From contig NZ_JAGGJF010000002.1 in NCBI RefSeq assembly GCF_030466405.1, positions 310,001 through 374,000 of the forward strand: a stretch of DNA of 64,000 nucleotides. Direction: 5' to 3'. The DNA is from Pseudidiomarina terrestris. GTDB lineage: Bacteria > Pseudomonadota > Gammaproteobacteria > Enterobacterales > Alteromonadaceae. The notes under the pieces were generated by a model. It made no database searches and was not told where the DNA came from. It worked only from the letters and a program-made list of their open reading frames with translations. This document shows, in pieces, positions 1 to 7,843 of the stretch; within the stretch, counting starts at the first letter, position 1; each line of letters starts with the position of its first letter. Both the position numbers and the translations under genes were made by a program.

Positions 1-1097
1 CGCAATAAGTCGTCCGGGCAGGGGGTACCTGGACCTTCAACGCTGGCACGATGTTCAATGAGACTTTCGACGCCGCCCAGCGACGTCGCCCGTTTCCAGA
101 GCTTGGTGTGCGCTGCGACATGAATAGCGGCTTCTGCACCACCTTTGAGGCGTACCGACAACATTCCACCAAAGCCGCCCTGCATTTGTTGTTTGGCAAT
201 CTCGTGACCGGCGAAAGAGGGCAGCCCTGGGTAAAGGACTTCGGCGACGGCGTCGTGCCGCTCGAGCTGTTCGGCAATATACTGCGCATTGGTACAGGAT
301 TCGCGTACCCGTAAATGCATGGTGCGCATACCGCGCAGTAGCTGTGAAGCATCATGCGGGCTTGGCACGGCACCTCCTTGCGCGCGCACCTGGCGAATAC
401 GCTGCCAGAAAGCATCATCACGGGCTGCAATCAAAGCGCCGGCAATCACGTCTGAGTGGCCGTTGAGGTATTTGGTTGCCGAATGCATGACGATATCTGC
501 ACCTAAGCGCAGCGGCTGGCTGAGCAGCGGCGTGGCGCAGGTGGAGTCGACCGCGACTTGAGCGCCGGCGGCATGAGCACACTCCGCAATAGCCGCTATG
601 TCGCTGATGCACCAGAGTGGATTACCAGGCGTTTCCAACCACACCAGTTTGGTTCGTTGGGGCTGCAGATGCTGTTGCACTGCTGCGACGTCGGTCATAT
701 CAATGAACTCAATTTGCAGGCCCCAGTCGGTGGCGAAATTGAGCAACCAGTTGCGTAAAGCCCAATACATCACTTTCGGCGCCAGCACATGGTCGCCCGG
801 ACGCAGGCCCTGAAAAACTGCAGTCGCTGCTGCCATGCCTGAACTGAAGACTATAGCATCCTGCCCTTGCTCAAGTTGGCATAGCAAGGCTTCCACAGGC
901 TTATAGGTCGGATTATTATCGCGCGAGTAGACCAAACCTGTCGGGTAAGTGTTATCGGCGCCACGGATATAGGTCGTGGCGACATGCACAGGTGGCACTA
1001 CGGCCTGGGTCTTCTCATCGATGTTGCCCAGAGATTGAGCCAGGGCTGTTGCGGCGGAATAGGGGTAGTTCTGATCAGATTTAGAGTTACCGGGCAT
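1..1097 (-). CDS. Trans-sulfuration PLP-dependent enzyme (cystathionine beta-lyase / gamma-synthase family), 3' end cut by window edge
   Basis: Reading the minus strand from an ATG at 1097 gives 365 codons open to the window edge; family members have about 390, so only the last 25 or so residues are missing. The family signature SATKYLNGHSD is present, with the PLP Schiff-base lysine at residue 209. VYSRDNNPTY near the N-terminus and SLGGVESLIEHRAS near the cut end are also typical of the Cys/Met metabolism PLP family. Members cleave or form cystathionine in methionine and cysteine metabolism in the cytoplasm. The segment usually reading YGGT/YGCT before the substrate-binding Arg is MYWALR here, so the exact reaction (beta-lyase, gamma-synthase or other) is not assigned. 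A TATACT -10-like hexamer lies 44-49 nt upstream (1141-1146, minus strand). Confidence 0.85.
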   Translation of the reverse strand, partial: MPGNSKSDQNYPYSAATALAQSLGNIDEKTQAVVPPVHVATTYIRGADNTYPTGLVYSRDNNPTYKPVEALLCQLEQGQDAIVFSSGMAAATAVFQGLRPGDHVLAPKVMYWALRNWLLNFATDWGLQIEFIDMTDVAAVQQHLQPQRTKLVWLETPGNPLWCISDIAAIAECAHAAGAQVAVDSTCATPLLSQPLRLGADIVMHSATKYLNGHSDVIAGALIAARDDAFWQRIRQVRAQGGAVPSPHDASQLLRGMRTMHLRVRESCTNAQYIAEQLERHDAVAEVLYPGLPSFAGHEIAKQQMQGGFGGMLSVRLKGGAEAAIHVAAHTKLWKRATSLGGVESLIEHRASVEGPGTPCPDDLL

Positions 1098-1204
1098 AAA
1101 GACTCTCGTAAGCAACGAATAGGCTGAAGATAGTCGTTAGAGTATAGAATCGGACGGGTATTGAAAAGCACCCGGCGAAGATTTAATGGCAAGGCTGCAG
1201 ATAC

Positions 1205-1232
1205 AAAAAAAGCGCATCCGCGGATGCGCTTT
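1205..1232 (-). terminator. Rho-independent terminator of slyD
   Basis: The near-perfect inverted repeat AAAGCGCATC / GATGCGCTTT has a CGCG centre. On the minus strand it is followed by seven T residues. It sits just after the slyD stop codon and before the next minus-strand gene, as expected for a terminator. Confidence 0.85.
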
Positions 1233-1258
1233 CTCGCAATCAGCAAAAGCCGGGTGGC

Positions 1259-1747
1259 TTACGCGTGATCGTGGTCGCCGTCAGTGTGCACGTGACCATG
1301 TTCCAGTTCGCTTGGATCTGCATCGCGAACTTCGACAACTTCAACGTCAAAGTTTAGCGCAGCGCCTGCTAATGGGTGGTTACCGTCGACAGTGACCTGA
1401 TCATCGTTAACTTCTACGATGATAACAGACTGCTCGCCGTGATCCGTGCTGGCACGGAATTGCATACCTGGCTCAACAGGGTTGTCGCCAAACAGGTTGC
1501 GCGGTACAGTCTGGATCAGACCGTCGTGACGCTCGCCGTAAGCATTTTCAGGGTCGATGTCCGCAGTGAATTTATCGCCCTCGGATTTACCTGCAAGCGC
1601 GTCTTCGAGACCTTTAATTAACATGCCGCGACCAAAGATAAACTGCAACGGTTGACCTTCTTTTGACTGGTCTAACGTTTGTCCTTCGGCAGTTTTCACG
1701 GTGTAGTGAATGCCGACAACTTTGTCTTGGCTAATGGTTTGAGTCAT
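1259..1747 (-). CDS. slyD: FKBP-type peptidyl-prolyl cis-trans isomerase, SlyD-like
   Basis: A 162-residue cytoplasmic prolyl isomerase and chaperone. The N-terminal FKBP half (HYTVKTAEGQTLDQS, then FGRGMLIKGLEDAL) is interrupted by the IF chaperone insert (FTADIDPENAYGERHDGLIQTVPRN), the hallmark of the SlyD/FkpB branch. The C-terminus is a short His/Asp-rich tail (ELEHGHVHTDGDHDHA), far shorter than the metal-binding tail of E. coli SlyD, so nickel-chaperone capacity is probably reduced. Its ATG overlaps the ygfZ stop as ATGA, which indicates translational coupling in a ygfZ-slyD unit ending at the terminator just downstream. Confidence 0.9.
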   Translation of the reverse strand: MTQTISQDKVVGIHYTVKTAEGQTLDQSKEGQPLQFIFGRGMLIKGLEDALAGKSEGDKFTADIDPENAYGERHDGLIQTVPRNLFGDNPVEPGMQFRASTDHGEQSVIIVEVNDDQVTVDGNHPLAGAALNFDVEVVEVRDADPSELEHGHVHTDGDHDHA

Positions 1748-2688
1748 GATTCATCCAATTGATAAGGCAGTGGGTAAATTTCCAGGAGACTCGCGTCATC
1801 ATCTTTGATACGTAATGGTGTCGTACTTTCGATATCACTCGGAAGTACGGCTAACACATCAAGATGTTGGTCAGCACGGTTCACTGCATTTATTACCGTG
1901 CCTGCACGTCGCCAGTTTTCACCAAGCTGTTGCTCAACAGTAGCACCTGTTGAAACTTGCTTACCGTGTCCACTAAGACGAAAGAGTGCACGCTTTTGCT
2001 TGCCCAAATATTTCATTCGGGCCACCGTCTCCTGGCCGATATAACACCCCTTGCTAAAACTAATGCCGTTCAGTGCCTGAACGTTAAGCATTTGGGGTAC
2101 GAACTCTTGTATTGTACCTGAAAACAGGGTCGGCCGGCCACGTTCGATTTCCAGCGCTTGCCAATAGCGCAAATCGGAATTGGTCGGCAATGATTCGCCA
2201 CGATTCAGACACAGGTATTGATCCGGATGGGTGCCAAGGCTCAGCACCTCGGCGTCCTCGCAATGACTGACACTGTTGCTGTCAGGAGTGCGAAGCGGCG
2301 TGTCCAGCAGTTCTGCCAGGCGGGCAGGGGCGGCGGTGCCAAATACACCCACCAGCTGGAAATCAGCGGTTGCGTCCCGGATCTCAACCTTGTTAAAGAC
2401 GCCATACTTCTGCAACTGGTTTAAGGATGCTTCAAGTGAAGGTTTTGACGTCACAATCAGTACGCCATCGCGATACCGAAGGATCCGAAATACACTCAAG
2501 GCTTTGCCTTTGTTGTCGCAGTGCGCACCAAAAAGCCAATCATTTTCAGACAGCTGAGCCAGATCACAGGTGAACTGACCTTGTAAAAAGCTTTCTGTAT
2601 CAGATCCCGAAACTTGAATTATCCCGTGATCATCCACGGAAACAGTTACGTATTCGGGAGGAGCTTTGGTAAACTCTGTCGTTAACAC
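1744..2688 (-). CDS. ygfZ: Folate-binding Fe-S cluster assembly / tRNA-modifying factor YgfZ
   Basis: A GcvT-like folate-binding protein that supports Fe-S enzymes such as the tRNA methylthiolase MiaB. The family signature KGCYIGQE is present in SFSKGCYIGQETVARMKYLG, including the conserved cysteine. I chose the GTG at 2688 (314 aa) because GAGG lies 6 nt upstream of it; the frame stays open to a second GTG at 2700, which has no visible Shine-Dalgarno sequence. The gene is divergent from sdhE, which loads FAD onto succinate dehydrogenase. That neighbourhood is conserved in many gammaproteobacteria. Confidence 0.9.
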   Translation of the reverse strand: MLTTEFTKAPPEYVTVSVDDHGIIQVSGSDTESFLQGQFTCDLAQLSENDWLFGAHCDNKGKALSVFRILRYRDGVLIVTSKPSLEASLNQLQKYGVFNKVEIRDATADFQLVGVFGTAAPARLAELLDTPLRTPDSNSVSHCEDAEVLSLGTHPDQYLCLNRGESLPTNSDLRYWQALEIERGRPTLFSGTIQEFVPQMLNVQALNGISFSKGCYIGQETVARMKYLGKQKRALFRLSGHGKQVSTGATVEQQLGENWRRAGTVINAVNRADQHLDVLAVLPSDIESTTPLRIKDDDASLLEIYPLPYQLDES

Positions 2689-2766
2689 AATCAACCTCAC
2701 TGTTTGGCGTCTATGTCAGATAGGTGGGGACGGATTTTTGAGATACAAGGGGCGCAATAAAATCCT

Positions 2767-3039
2767 ATGCAAAAGTTACAACAAAATGCTGAAACTTTAC
2801 GCAACAAGAACCGATTACGCTGGGCCTGCCGGCGTGGCATGCTGGAACTCGACGTGCTCTTTATGCCTTTTGTGGAAGAGGCCTATGATGATTTGGATGA
2901 GCAGCAGCAGGAAGCGTTTCGCCGTTTGTTAACCTGTGATGACCCGGACTTGTTTGCCTGGTTTATGGGCCATCAGGCCTGTGAAGACCCCGAACTGAAA
3001 GGGATGGTCGATTACATTTTAAGCCGGGTTAAAGTCTGA
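2767..3039 (+). CDS. sdhE: FAD assembly factor SdhE
   Basis: A 90-residue soluble protein that promotes covalent flavinylation of SdhA and FrdA. The signature RRGMLELD, containing the conserved RGxxE, is at residues 22-29, followed by CDDPDLFAWFMGH, the other conserved block. It has about a dozen extra N-terminal residues relative to E. coli SdhE. No clear Shine-Dalgarno sequence is visible before the ATG. It is followed after 1 nt by a ygfX-like gene, the usual sdhE-ygfX (cptB-cptA) pairing. Confidence 0.93.
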   Translation: MQKLQQNAETLRNKNRLRWACRRGMLELDVLFMPFVEEAYDDLDEQQQEAFRRLLTCDDPDLFAWFMGHQACEDPELKGMVDYILSRVKV

Positions 3040-3040
3040 A

Positions 3041-3331
3041 GTGTGGTTATGCTGCCAGATGCCCTGGCGCTGGTGTGGTCTGCCAAGCTCGGTTTGGGGA
3101 GTCGACCCAGAGCAGAAAAAACTGTTGCGGCTGGACAGTTTTACGCCCTTGCAGCTGGCACAACCGAGCTTTATTTTCCTGACGCCATGGTTGGTTTTCG
3201 CGCGTTTTGAGCGTGTCCACTTTGGTAACAGCAAAGTTGCACCACGTTGGTGGTGCTGTTGTGTGTTCTGGACCGACGGGCAGGCGTTTGCCCGATGTCG
3301 ACGGCTATTTCTCGCCTGGCGTGAGCACTGA
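3041..3331 (+). CDS. Short YgfX/CptA-like protein, apparently lacking the membrane segments
   Basis: A GTG-started frame of 96 residues begins 1 nt after the sdhE stop. Position and a weak resemblance in the C-terminal half (TPWLVFARF, then [16 protein letters not shown]) suggest YgfX, the inner-membrane partner encoded beside SdhE. Typical YgfX has about 135 residues with two N-terminal transmembrane helices; here no clear helical pair is visible. The protein is unusually rich in Trp and Cys ([10 protein letters not shown]). It runs 27 bp into the 3' end of convergent nadB. It could be a diverged YgfX or a decaying copy. Confidence 0.5.
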   Translation: MWLCCQMPWRWCGLPSSVWGVDPEQKKLLRLDSFTPLQLAQPSFIFLTPWLVFARFERVHFGNSKVAPRWWCCCVFWTDGQAFARCRRLFLAWREH

Positions 3332-4909
3332 AGGCGAAGCGGAATCCGACGTTTCCCGGTAATCCAGGTTGTAATGTAAGCCGCGGCTTTCCTTTCTACT
3401 CATTGCTGAGCGAACGATCAATTCCGCCACTTGCACCAGGTTCCGCAGTTCCAGCAAATTATTACTGACGCGGAAATTGCTGTAGTACTCATGGATTTCT
3501 TGCTGCAGCAGTTCGATGCGGCGTAAAGCGCGTTCCAGACGTTTATTGGTGCGCACAATACCAACATAGTCCCACATAAATAACCGCAGCTCATGCCAGT
3601 TATGCTGGATGATGACTTCTTCGTCTGAATCTGTGACTTTACTCTCATCCCAGCCGGGTAGGTCAAGATGTAAGCGTGCCTCGGGCAAGCGTTTAAGGAT
3701 ATCTGCAGCGGCCGCCTGGGCAAACACCAGGCACTCAAGTAGGGAGTTGCTGGCCATGCGGTTGGCGCCGTGTAAGCCGGTGTATGCGACTTCACCGATG
3801 GCATACAGGTGCGGGAGATCCGTATGTGCGTCGAGGTCGGTCATTACGCCACCGCAGGTATAGTGCGCGGCGGGGACGACTGGCATGGGCTGGCGGGTAA
3901 TATCGATGCCAAGACTCAGACACTTATCGTAGATGGTCGGGAAATGCTCTTGGATAAAATCCGCTGACTGATGGGAGATATCCAGATACATGCAGTCGGC
4001 ACCGAGACGTTTCATTTCATAATCGATGGCTCGCGCGACGACGTCCCGCGGCGCCAGTTCAGCTGCCTCATGGAAGTCCGGCATAAAGCGCGAACCATCA
4101 GGTCGTTTCAGTACCGCTCCTTCACCGCGTAGTGCTTCAGTGAGCAAAAACGAGTGTGCGTTCGGATGGAACAGACAGGTCGGGTGAAACTGATTAAATT
4201 CCATATTGGCAACGCGGCAGCCGGCACGCCATGCCATGGCAATGCCATCGCCACTGGCAACATCAGGATTCGAGGTGTACTGATAGACTTTACTGGCGCC
4301 ACCGGTCGCCAGTGCGACGAATTTAGCGGCAACCGTCTCTACCTGCTCGGCTTTACGATTCCAGATGTAAGCACCATACACCTGCTGCTGTTTGTGGGTC
4401 TGGCGGTTGGTGATCAGATCAACGGCATTGTAGCGCTCCAGAATGCGGATGTTCGGATGCGCCTTCACCTGGCCAACCAGGGTGGTCTGCACCGCTTTAC
4501 CTGTAGCGTCGGCGGCATGTAAAATACGCCGGTGGCTGTGGCCACCCTCTTGATTGAGATGAAATTTGGATTCACTATCTGCGGCATCAACGCGGTCGAA
4601 GCCAACCCCGAGATCAATTAACCACTGTAAACTTTTACGTGCGTTTGAGGTGGTAAACGCAACTGCATCGGCGTCGCAAAGCCCGGCACCGGCGACCAAC
4701 GTATCCTGGATGTGGCTTTCAATGCTATCATCTTCATCAAAGACGGCAGCGATACCACCTTGCGCATAATAGGTTGAGCCCTCAGTTAGCGGGCCTTTTG
4801 AAAGCACCAAAACCTGAGCATGATCAGCGAGGTGTAACGCCAGGGTGAGACCAGCAGCGCCGCTGCCGATGATAAGAACGTCGCATTGATAATTGATAAC
4901 TTGTTCCAT
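3305..4909 (-). CDS. nadB: L-aspartate oxidase
   Basis: A 534-residue FAD enzyme that oxidises L-aspartate to iminoaspartate, the first step of de novo NAD synthesis, feeding NadA. The N-terminal dinucleotide-binding motif [16 protein letters not shown] is followed by the FAD/substrate region ([12 protein letters not shown]), typical of the succinate dehydrogenase/fumarate reductase flavoprotein family. [14 protein letters not shown] and HYTCGGV are typical of NadB. Length matches the family. It is divergent from rpoE with about 180 bp between the start codons, the usual gammaproteobacterial arrangement. Confidence 0.97.
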   Translation of the reverse strand: MEQVINYQCDVLIIGSGAAGLTLALHLADHAQVLVLSKGPLTEGSTYYAQGGIAAVFDEDDSIESHIQDTLVAGAGLCDADAVAFTTSNARKSLQWLIDLGVGFDRVDAADSESKFHLNQEGGHSHRRILHAADATGKAVQTTLVGQVKAHPNIRILERYNAVDLITNRQTHKQQQVYGAYIWNRKAEQVETVAAKFVALATGGASKVYQYTSNPDVASGDGIAMAWRAGCRVANMEFNQFHPTCLFHPNAHSFLLTEALRGEGAVLKRPDGSRFMPDFHEAAELAPRDVVARAIDYEMKRLGADCMYLDISHQSADFIQEHFPTIYDKCLSLGIDITRQPMPVVPAAHYTCGGVMTDLDAHTDLPHLYAIGEVAYTGLHGANRMASNSLLECLVFAQAAAADILKRLPEARLHLDLPGWDESKVTDSDEEVIIQHNWHELRLFMWDYVGIVRTNKRLERALRRIELLQQEIHEYYSNFRVSNNLLELRNLVQVAELIVRSAMSRKESRGLHYNLDYRETSDSASPSVLTPGEK

Positions 4910-4988
4910 AAAGTAGGGAGCTTGTAGAGCGCAAAGCGCTGTTTTGCCGACGGAATGCGAACGATTTTACTCGTTTAGAATTTTTTTG

Positions 4989-5016
4989 CGAACTTTTTAC
5001 GAATGCTTAGGTCTGA
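4989..5016 (+). promoter_or_regulatory. Sigma-E promoter of rpoE (autoregulatory)
   Basis: The -35 element CGAACTT (4989-4995) and the -10 element GTCTGA (5011-5016) are separated by 15 nt. They match the RpoE consensus GGAACTT / TCTGA. Transcription would start near 5022, giving a leader of about 70 nt before rpoE. This is the expected positive autoregulation of the rpoE-rseABC operon. Confidence 0.85.
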
Positions 5017-5091
5017 ATTTGCACGATGTAAAATTAAAGAGCTTGGGCCTGGTTCGCAGTACAAGATATGGGTTGAGGAGAACAGGCTCAG

Positions 5092-5670
5092 ATGAGCGAA
5101 CAAGATACTGATAAAGCCCTGGTACTGCGTGTGCAGCAGGGGGACCAGCAAGCATTTGACCTGCTGGTGAAAAAATATCAGCACAAAGTAATGAGCCTGA
5201 TTTCACGTTACGTTAAACAGGCAGCAGATGTTCCGGATGTCGCGCAGGAAGCATTTATCAAAGCTTATCGTGCAATAGGGAACTTTCGCGGTGATAGTGC
5301 GTTCTACACATGGTTGTATCGCATTGCCGTGAATACTGCGAAGAATTATTTGGTGTCCCAGGGGCGTAAGCCGCCTGCTTCGGATGTCGATGCAGAAGAT
5401 GCAGACTATTACGAGGGAGCGGGTGCATTACGTGATGGGGCATCACCAGAGAGTTTACTGCTGACGGATGAAATTCGCGATGTGGTAATGCGTACGATAG
5501 ATGCATTACCGGATGACCTTCGCAGAGCAATTACATTACGTGAAATTGAGGGGCTAGGGTACGAAGAAATTGCAATCGAGATGGATTGCCCGATTGGTAC
5601 TGTGCGTTCGCGCATCTTCCGGGCTCGAGAAGCAATCGACGCGCAGTTAAAACCCTTATTAGAGCGCTAA
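5092..5670 (+). CDS. rpoE: RNA polymerase sigma factor RpoE (sigma-24, AlgU-type)
   Basis: A 192-residue extracytoplasmic-function sigma factor for the envelope-stress response. Region 2 (DLLVKKYQHKVMSLI, DVAQEAFIKAYRAI, SAFYTWLYRIAVNTAKNYLV) and region 4 (ALPDDLRRAITLREIEGLGYEEIAIEMDCPIGTVRSRIFRAREAI) are intact and very close to E. coli RpoE. GAGGAG lies upstream of the ATG. It is the first gene of the rpoE-rseA-rseB-rseC operon and is preceded by its own sigma-E type promoter. Activity should be held back by RseA until DegS/RseP proteolysis. Confidence 0.98.
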   Translation: MSEQDTDKALVLRVQQGDQQAFDLLVKKYQHKVMSLISRYVKQAADVPDVAQEAFIKAYRAIGNFRGDSAFYTWLYRIAVNTAKNYLVSQGRKPPASDVDAEDADYYEGAGALRDGASPESLLLTDEIRDVVMRTIDALPDDLRRAITLREIEGLGYEEIAIEMDCPIGTVRSRIFRAREAIDAQLKPLLER

Positions 5671-5688
5671 ATTATTAAAGGAAACCCT

Positions 5689-6321
5689 ATGACAAACCGT
5701 AGCTACGAACAATTATCAGCACTGCTGGACAACGCGAGTGAAACGTCGCGCGAACAGGAGCAAGAGCTGGATACATTGTTAAGCGACACCGAAGCACAGC
5801 AAGTGTGGGGGCGTTATGCGCTGATAGGTCGAGTGATGAAAGGAGATGCGGAAACGCATCAACCGCTTGATATCAGCGCCGCTGTAGCCGCCCAGGTAAG
5901 CGCTGAAGCAAAACCTGCCAAGGTTGTGCAAGGTCGGTTTGGCAAGAAAACCATGCAACGCTGGTTCGCACCGGCGGGTAGTGTTGCCATTGCGGCGAGT
6001 GTCGCTCTAGTTGCCGTGTTGTCCGTGCAGCAAGCCAATCCGGTAGCACCGGAAGAAACTGTGCAGCCGGCATTTGCGACCGCACCTATTGGTGGCCGTA
6101 ACCCAGTCAGTTACAATACTGTGCTGCAATCCAACGAACCCACGCAAGCAGAGCTTGCGCAGCAAAGCCGTTTGCTGCAATCCTATATGTTGGATCATCA
6201 ACAGCAACTTCAGCTTTCATTGCAGGCGCAGCAGTTAAATGAGAATCTTGAAACAAATTCTAAAGCACAAGCGGATAGCCAACCGGACGCAGACAACCCA
6301 GCCACCGGGAATGACCAATAA
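5689..6321 (+). CDS. rseA: Anti-sigma-E factor RseA
   Basis: A 210-residue single-pass inner-membrane protein. The cytoplasmic N-terminal domain (EQLSALLDNASE, then VWGRYALIGRVMKG) matches the RpoE-binding fold. One transmembrane helix (SVAIAASVALVAVLSV, about residues 98-113) follows, then a periplasmic Gln-rich tail that would be cut by DegS and capped by RseB. GGAAA lies before the ATG, 18 nt after rpoE. The 3' end overlaps rseB by 11 bp. Confidence 0.93.
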   Translation: MTNRSYEQLSALLDNASETSREQEQELDTLLSDTEAQQVWGRYALIGRVMKGDAETHQPLDISAAVAAQVSAEAKPAKVVQGRFGKKTMQRWFAPAGSVAIAASVALVAVLSVQQANPVAPEETVQPAFATAPIGGRNPVSYNTVLQSNEPTQAELAQQSRLLQSYMLDHQQQLQLSLQAQQLNENLETNSKAQADSQPDADNPATGNDQ

Positions 6322-7300
6322 GATTTGGCGGGGCAGCCTTGCCGGGCTGCTCCTGCTTGGCTCTATAACCCCCCTACAGGTTGTTGCACAAACTCCTGCC
6401 GTTCAAGCTCCAGCGTCTTCCGCCGAATACTGGTTTAATCAGATGTCGACGGCCTTGCGCGAACTCAATTTTGAAGCCACCCTGGTGAAAAGTAGCGGTG
6501 CTCGTCTGGAACCGATGACTTGGTTGCATGGTGTCTATGAGGACGGCCTGGAAGTTGAGCTGGTGGTGCGTTTAAATGGCGCCGATGTTCGCAGTGTGCG
6601 GATTGGCGATGATACGTCCTATTATTCCCAGCCGAGCGACAGTTCCTATACTCTGCATAGCGATGTCACCTACGGCTTACTTCCCGCAGCCTTCTACCAG
6701 CCGTTTGAGCAGCTGCAACCGCATTATCAGGTGCTGGTTGATCGTGGTATGCGAGTGACAGGCCGGGCGACCTACTTTCTACGGATTTTAAGCCGTGATA
6801 ATGATCGTTATCACTATGGTTTGTGGATCGATCGGAAAAGCGGCATGTTGCTGAAGATGCAGATGACGACTCCGCAGGGCGAAGTGCTGGAGCAAATTCA
6901 GCTCACCACCTTTACCGAACGTGAGTCCATGCCGATCAGCTTAAGCGATTTACGTGGTGTGCCACGGCCACCACGTCTGCATGAGATACGTAATCAAGAA
7001 CCACCGCAATTTACGCTGGAACCCACGTGGATGCCGGCTGGTTTCGAGCTGTTGCGTTCGAGTCACCGGCGGGTGGCCGAGACCCGTCTACCCACAGATT
7101 ATTTTCTGTACACCGATGGCCTGACAGAAGTTTCAGTTTACGTCAGCAACAGCCAACAACAAGCACTGCCGGAACTGGCCTTACAGGGTCCGGAGTCATT
7201 GTTTAATCTTAATAAAGGGGATTTTGCCATCACCGTGGTTGGCAAACTGCCTGTCGGCACGCTGCAACGCATTGCGGAAAGCATGCAAACGGCGAACTAA
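6311..7300 (+). CDS. rseB: Sigma-E regulatory protein RseB (periplasmic)
   Basis: A 329-residue periplasmic protein that binds RseA and senses mislocalised lipoproteins and LPS. I place the start at the ATG at 6311 because it begins a clear signal peptide (MTNKIWRGSLAGLLLLGSI, cleavage after VVAQ), preceded by CCGGGA. The frame is open further upstream inside rseA, but that part does not look like RseB. After the signal come the LolA-like N-terminal domain (AEYWFNQMSTALRELNFEATLV) and the smaller C-terminal domain (LEPTWMPAGFELL). It is translationally coupled to rseA by an 11-bp overlap. Confidence 0.93.
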   Translation: MTNKIWRGSLAGLLLLGSITPLQVVAQTPAVQAPASSAEYWFNQMSTALRELNFEATLVKSSGARLEPMTWLHGVYEDGLEVELVVRLNGADVRSVRIGDDTSYYSQPSDSSYTLHSDVTYGLLPAAFYQPFEQLQPHYQVLVDRGMRVTGRATYFLRILSRDNDRYHYGLWIDRKSGMLLKMQMTTPQGEVLEQIQLTTFTERESMPISLSDLRGVPRPPRLHEIRNQEPPQFTLEPTWMPAGFELLRSSHRRVAETRLPTDYFLYTDGLTEVSVYVSNSQQQALPELALQGPESLFNLNKGDFAITVVGKLPVGTLQRIAESMQTAN

Positions 7301-7317
7301 TTCAATGGATAGCCTCA

Positions 7318-7755
7318 ATGATTAGAGAAATTGCCATCGTCCAAGCCATCGAAGCCGACAGCTTGCTGGTTACGACCGAGTTAAAATCGGGCTGTTCGGG
7401 CTGCGCACAGCAGTCGAATTGTGGGGCAGGTATTATCTCCAAAGCATTTTCTGATCGGCGCGCGGAATTTCGCGTGGCAAAACCGGCCGGTATGCAGTTT
7501 AAACCTGGTGAACAAATCGAATTATTGTTACCGGAACAAATGCTGACCAGAGCCTCGCTACTGATCTACGGCGTTCCTTTGCTGGCCCTGCTGGGCACTG
7601 CGCTGATTGCACAACTGCTGCTGGGCATGAGCGAGGGTAGCGCCATTCTATTGTCGTTAGTTGGCTTTGCCGGTTCGTTCTGGGGATTAAAACGCTGGTT
7701 CCAGATGCGTGATGTTAAGGTGAGTCAGTTGCTACAAGTGCAACAAATGCACTGA
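7318..7755 (+). CDS. rseC: SoxR-reducing system protein RseC
   Basis: A 145-residue inner-membrane protein. It has the N-terminal cysteine cluster CSGCAQQSNCGAG, typical of RseC, and two transmembrane helices (ASLLIYGVPLLALLGTALIAQ and GSAILLSLVGFAGSFWGL). RseC homologues are linked to reduction of the SoxR Fe-S cluster and to electron transfer; the sigma-E connection is positional. It is the last gene of the rpoE-rseABC set. Confidence 0.93.
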   Translation: MIREIAIVQAIEADSLLVTTELKSGCSGCAQQSNCGAGIISKAFSDRRAEFRVAKPAGMQFKPGEQIELLLPEQMLTRASLLIYGVPLLALLGTALIAQLLLGMSEGSAILLSLVGFAGSFWGLKRWFQMRDVKVSQLLQVQQMH

Positions 7756-7771
7756 AATCCCCGAAAATCCT

Positions 7772-7799
7772 TTGTTCTGAGCCGTATTATCAGTATGAT
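7772..7799 (+). promoter_or_regulatory. Sigma-70 type promoter for lepA-lepB-rnc-era-recO
   Basis: TTGTTC (7772-7777) and TATGAT (7794-7799) are spaced by 16 nt. They lie in the only sizeable gap between rseC and lepA. Confidence 0.55.
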
Positions 7800-7843
7800 C
7801 GTCGGTTATTCACGTATTTCATTTTGTAGTTGCGGGGGCATGA

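Noticed and set aside
6239-6310. Longer rseB start inside rseA
   Set aside because: The extension MRILKQILKHKRIANR is not RseB-like and would hide the signal peptide that begins at 6311.
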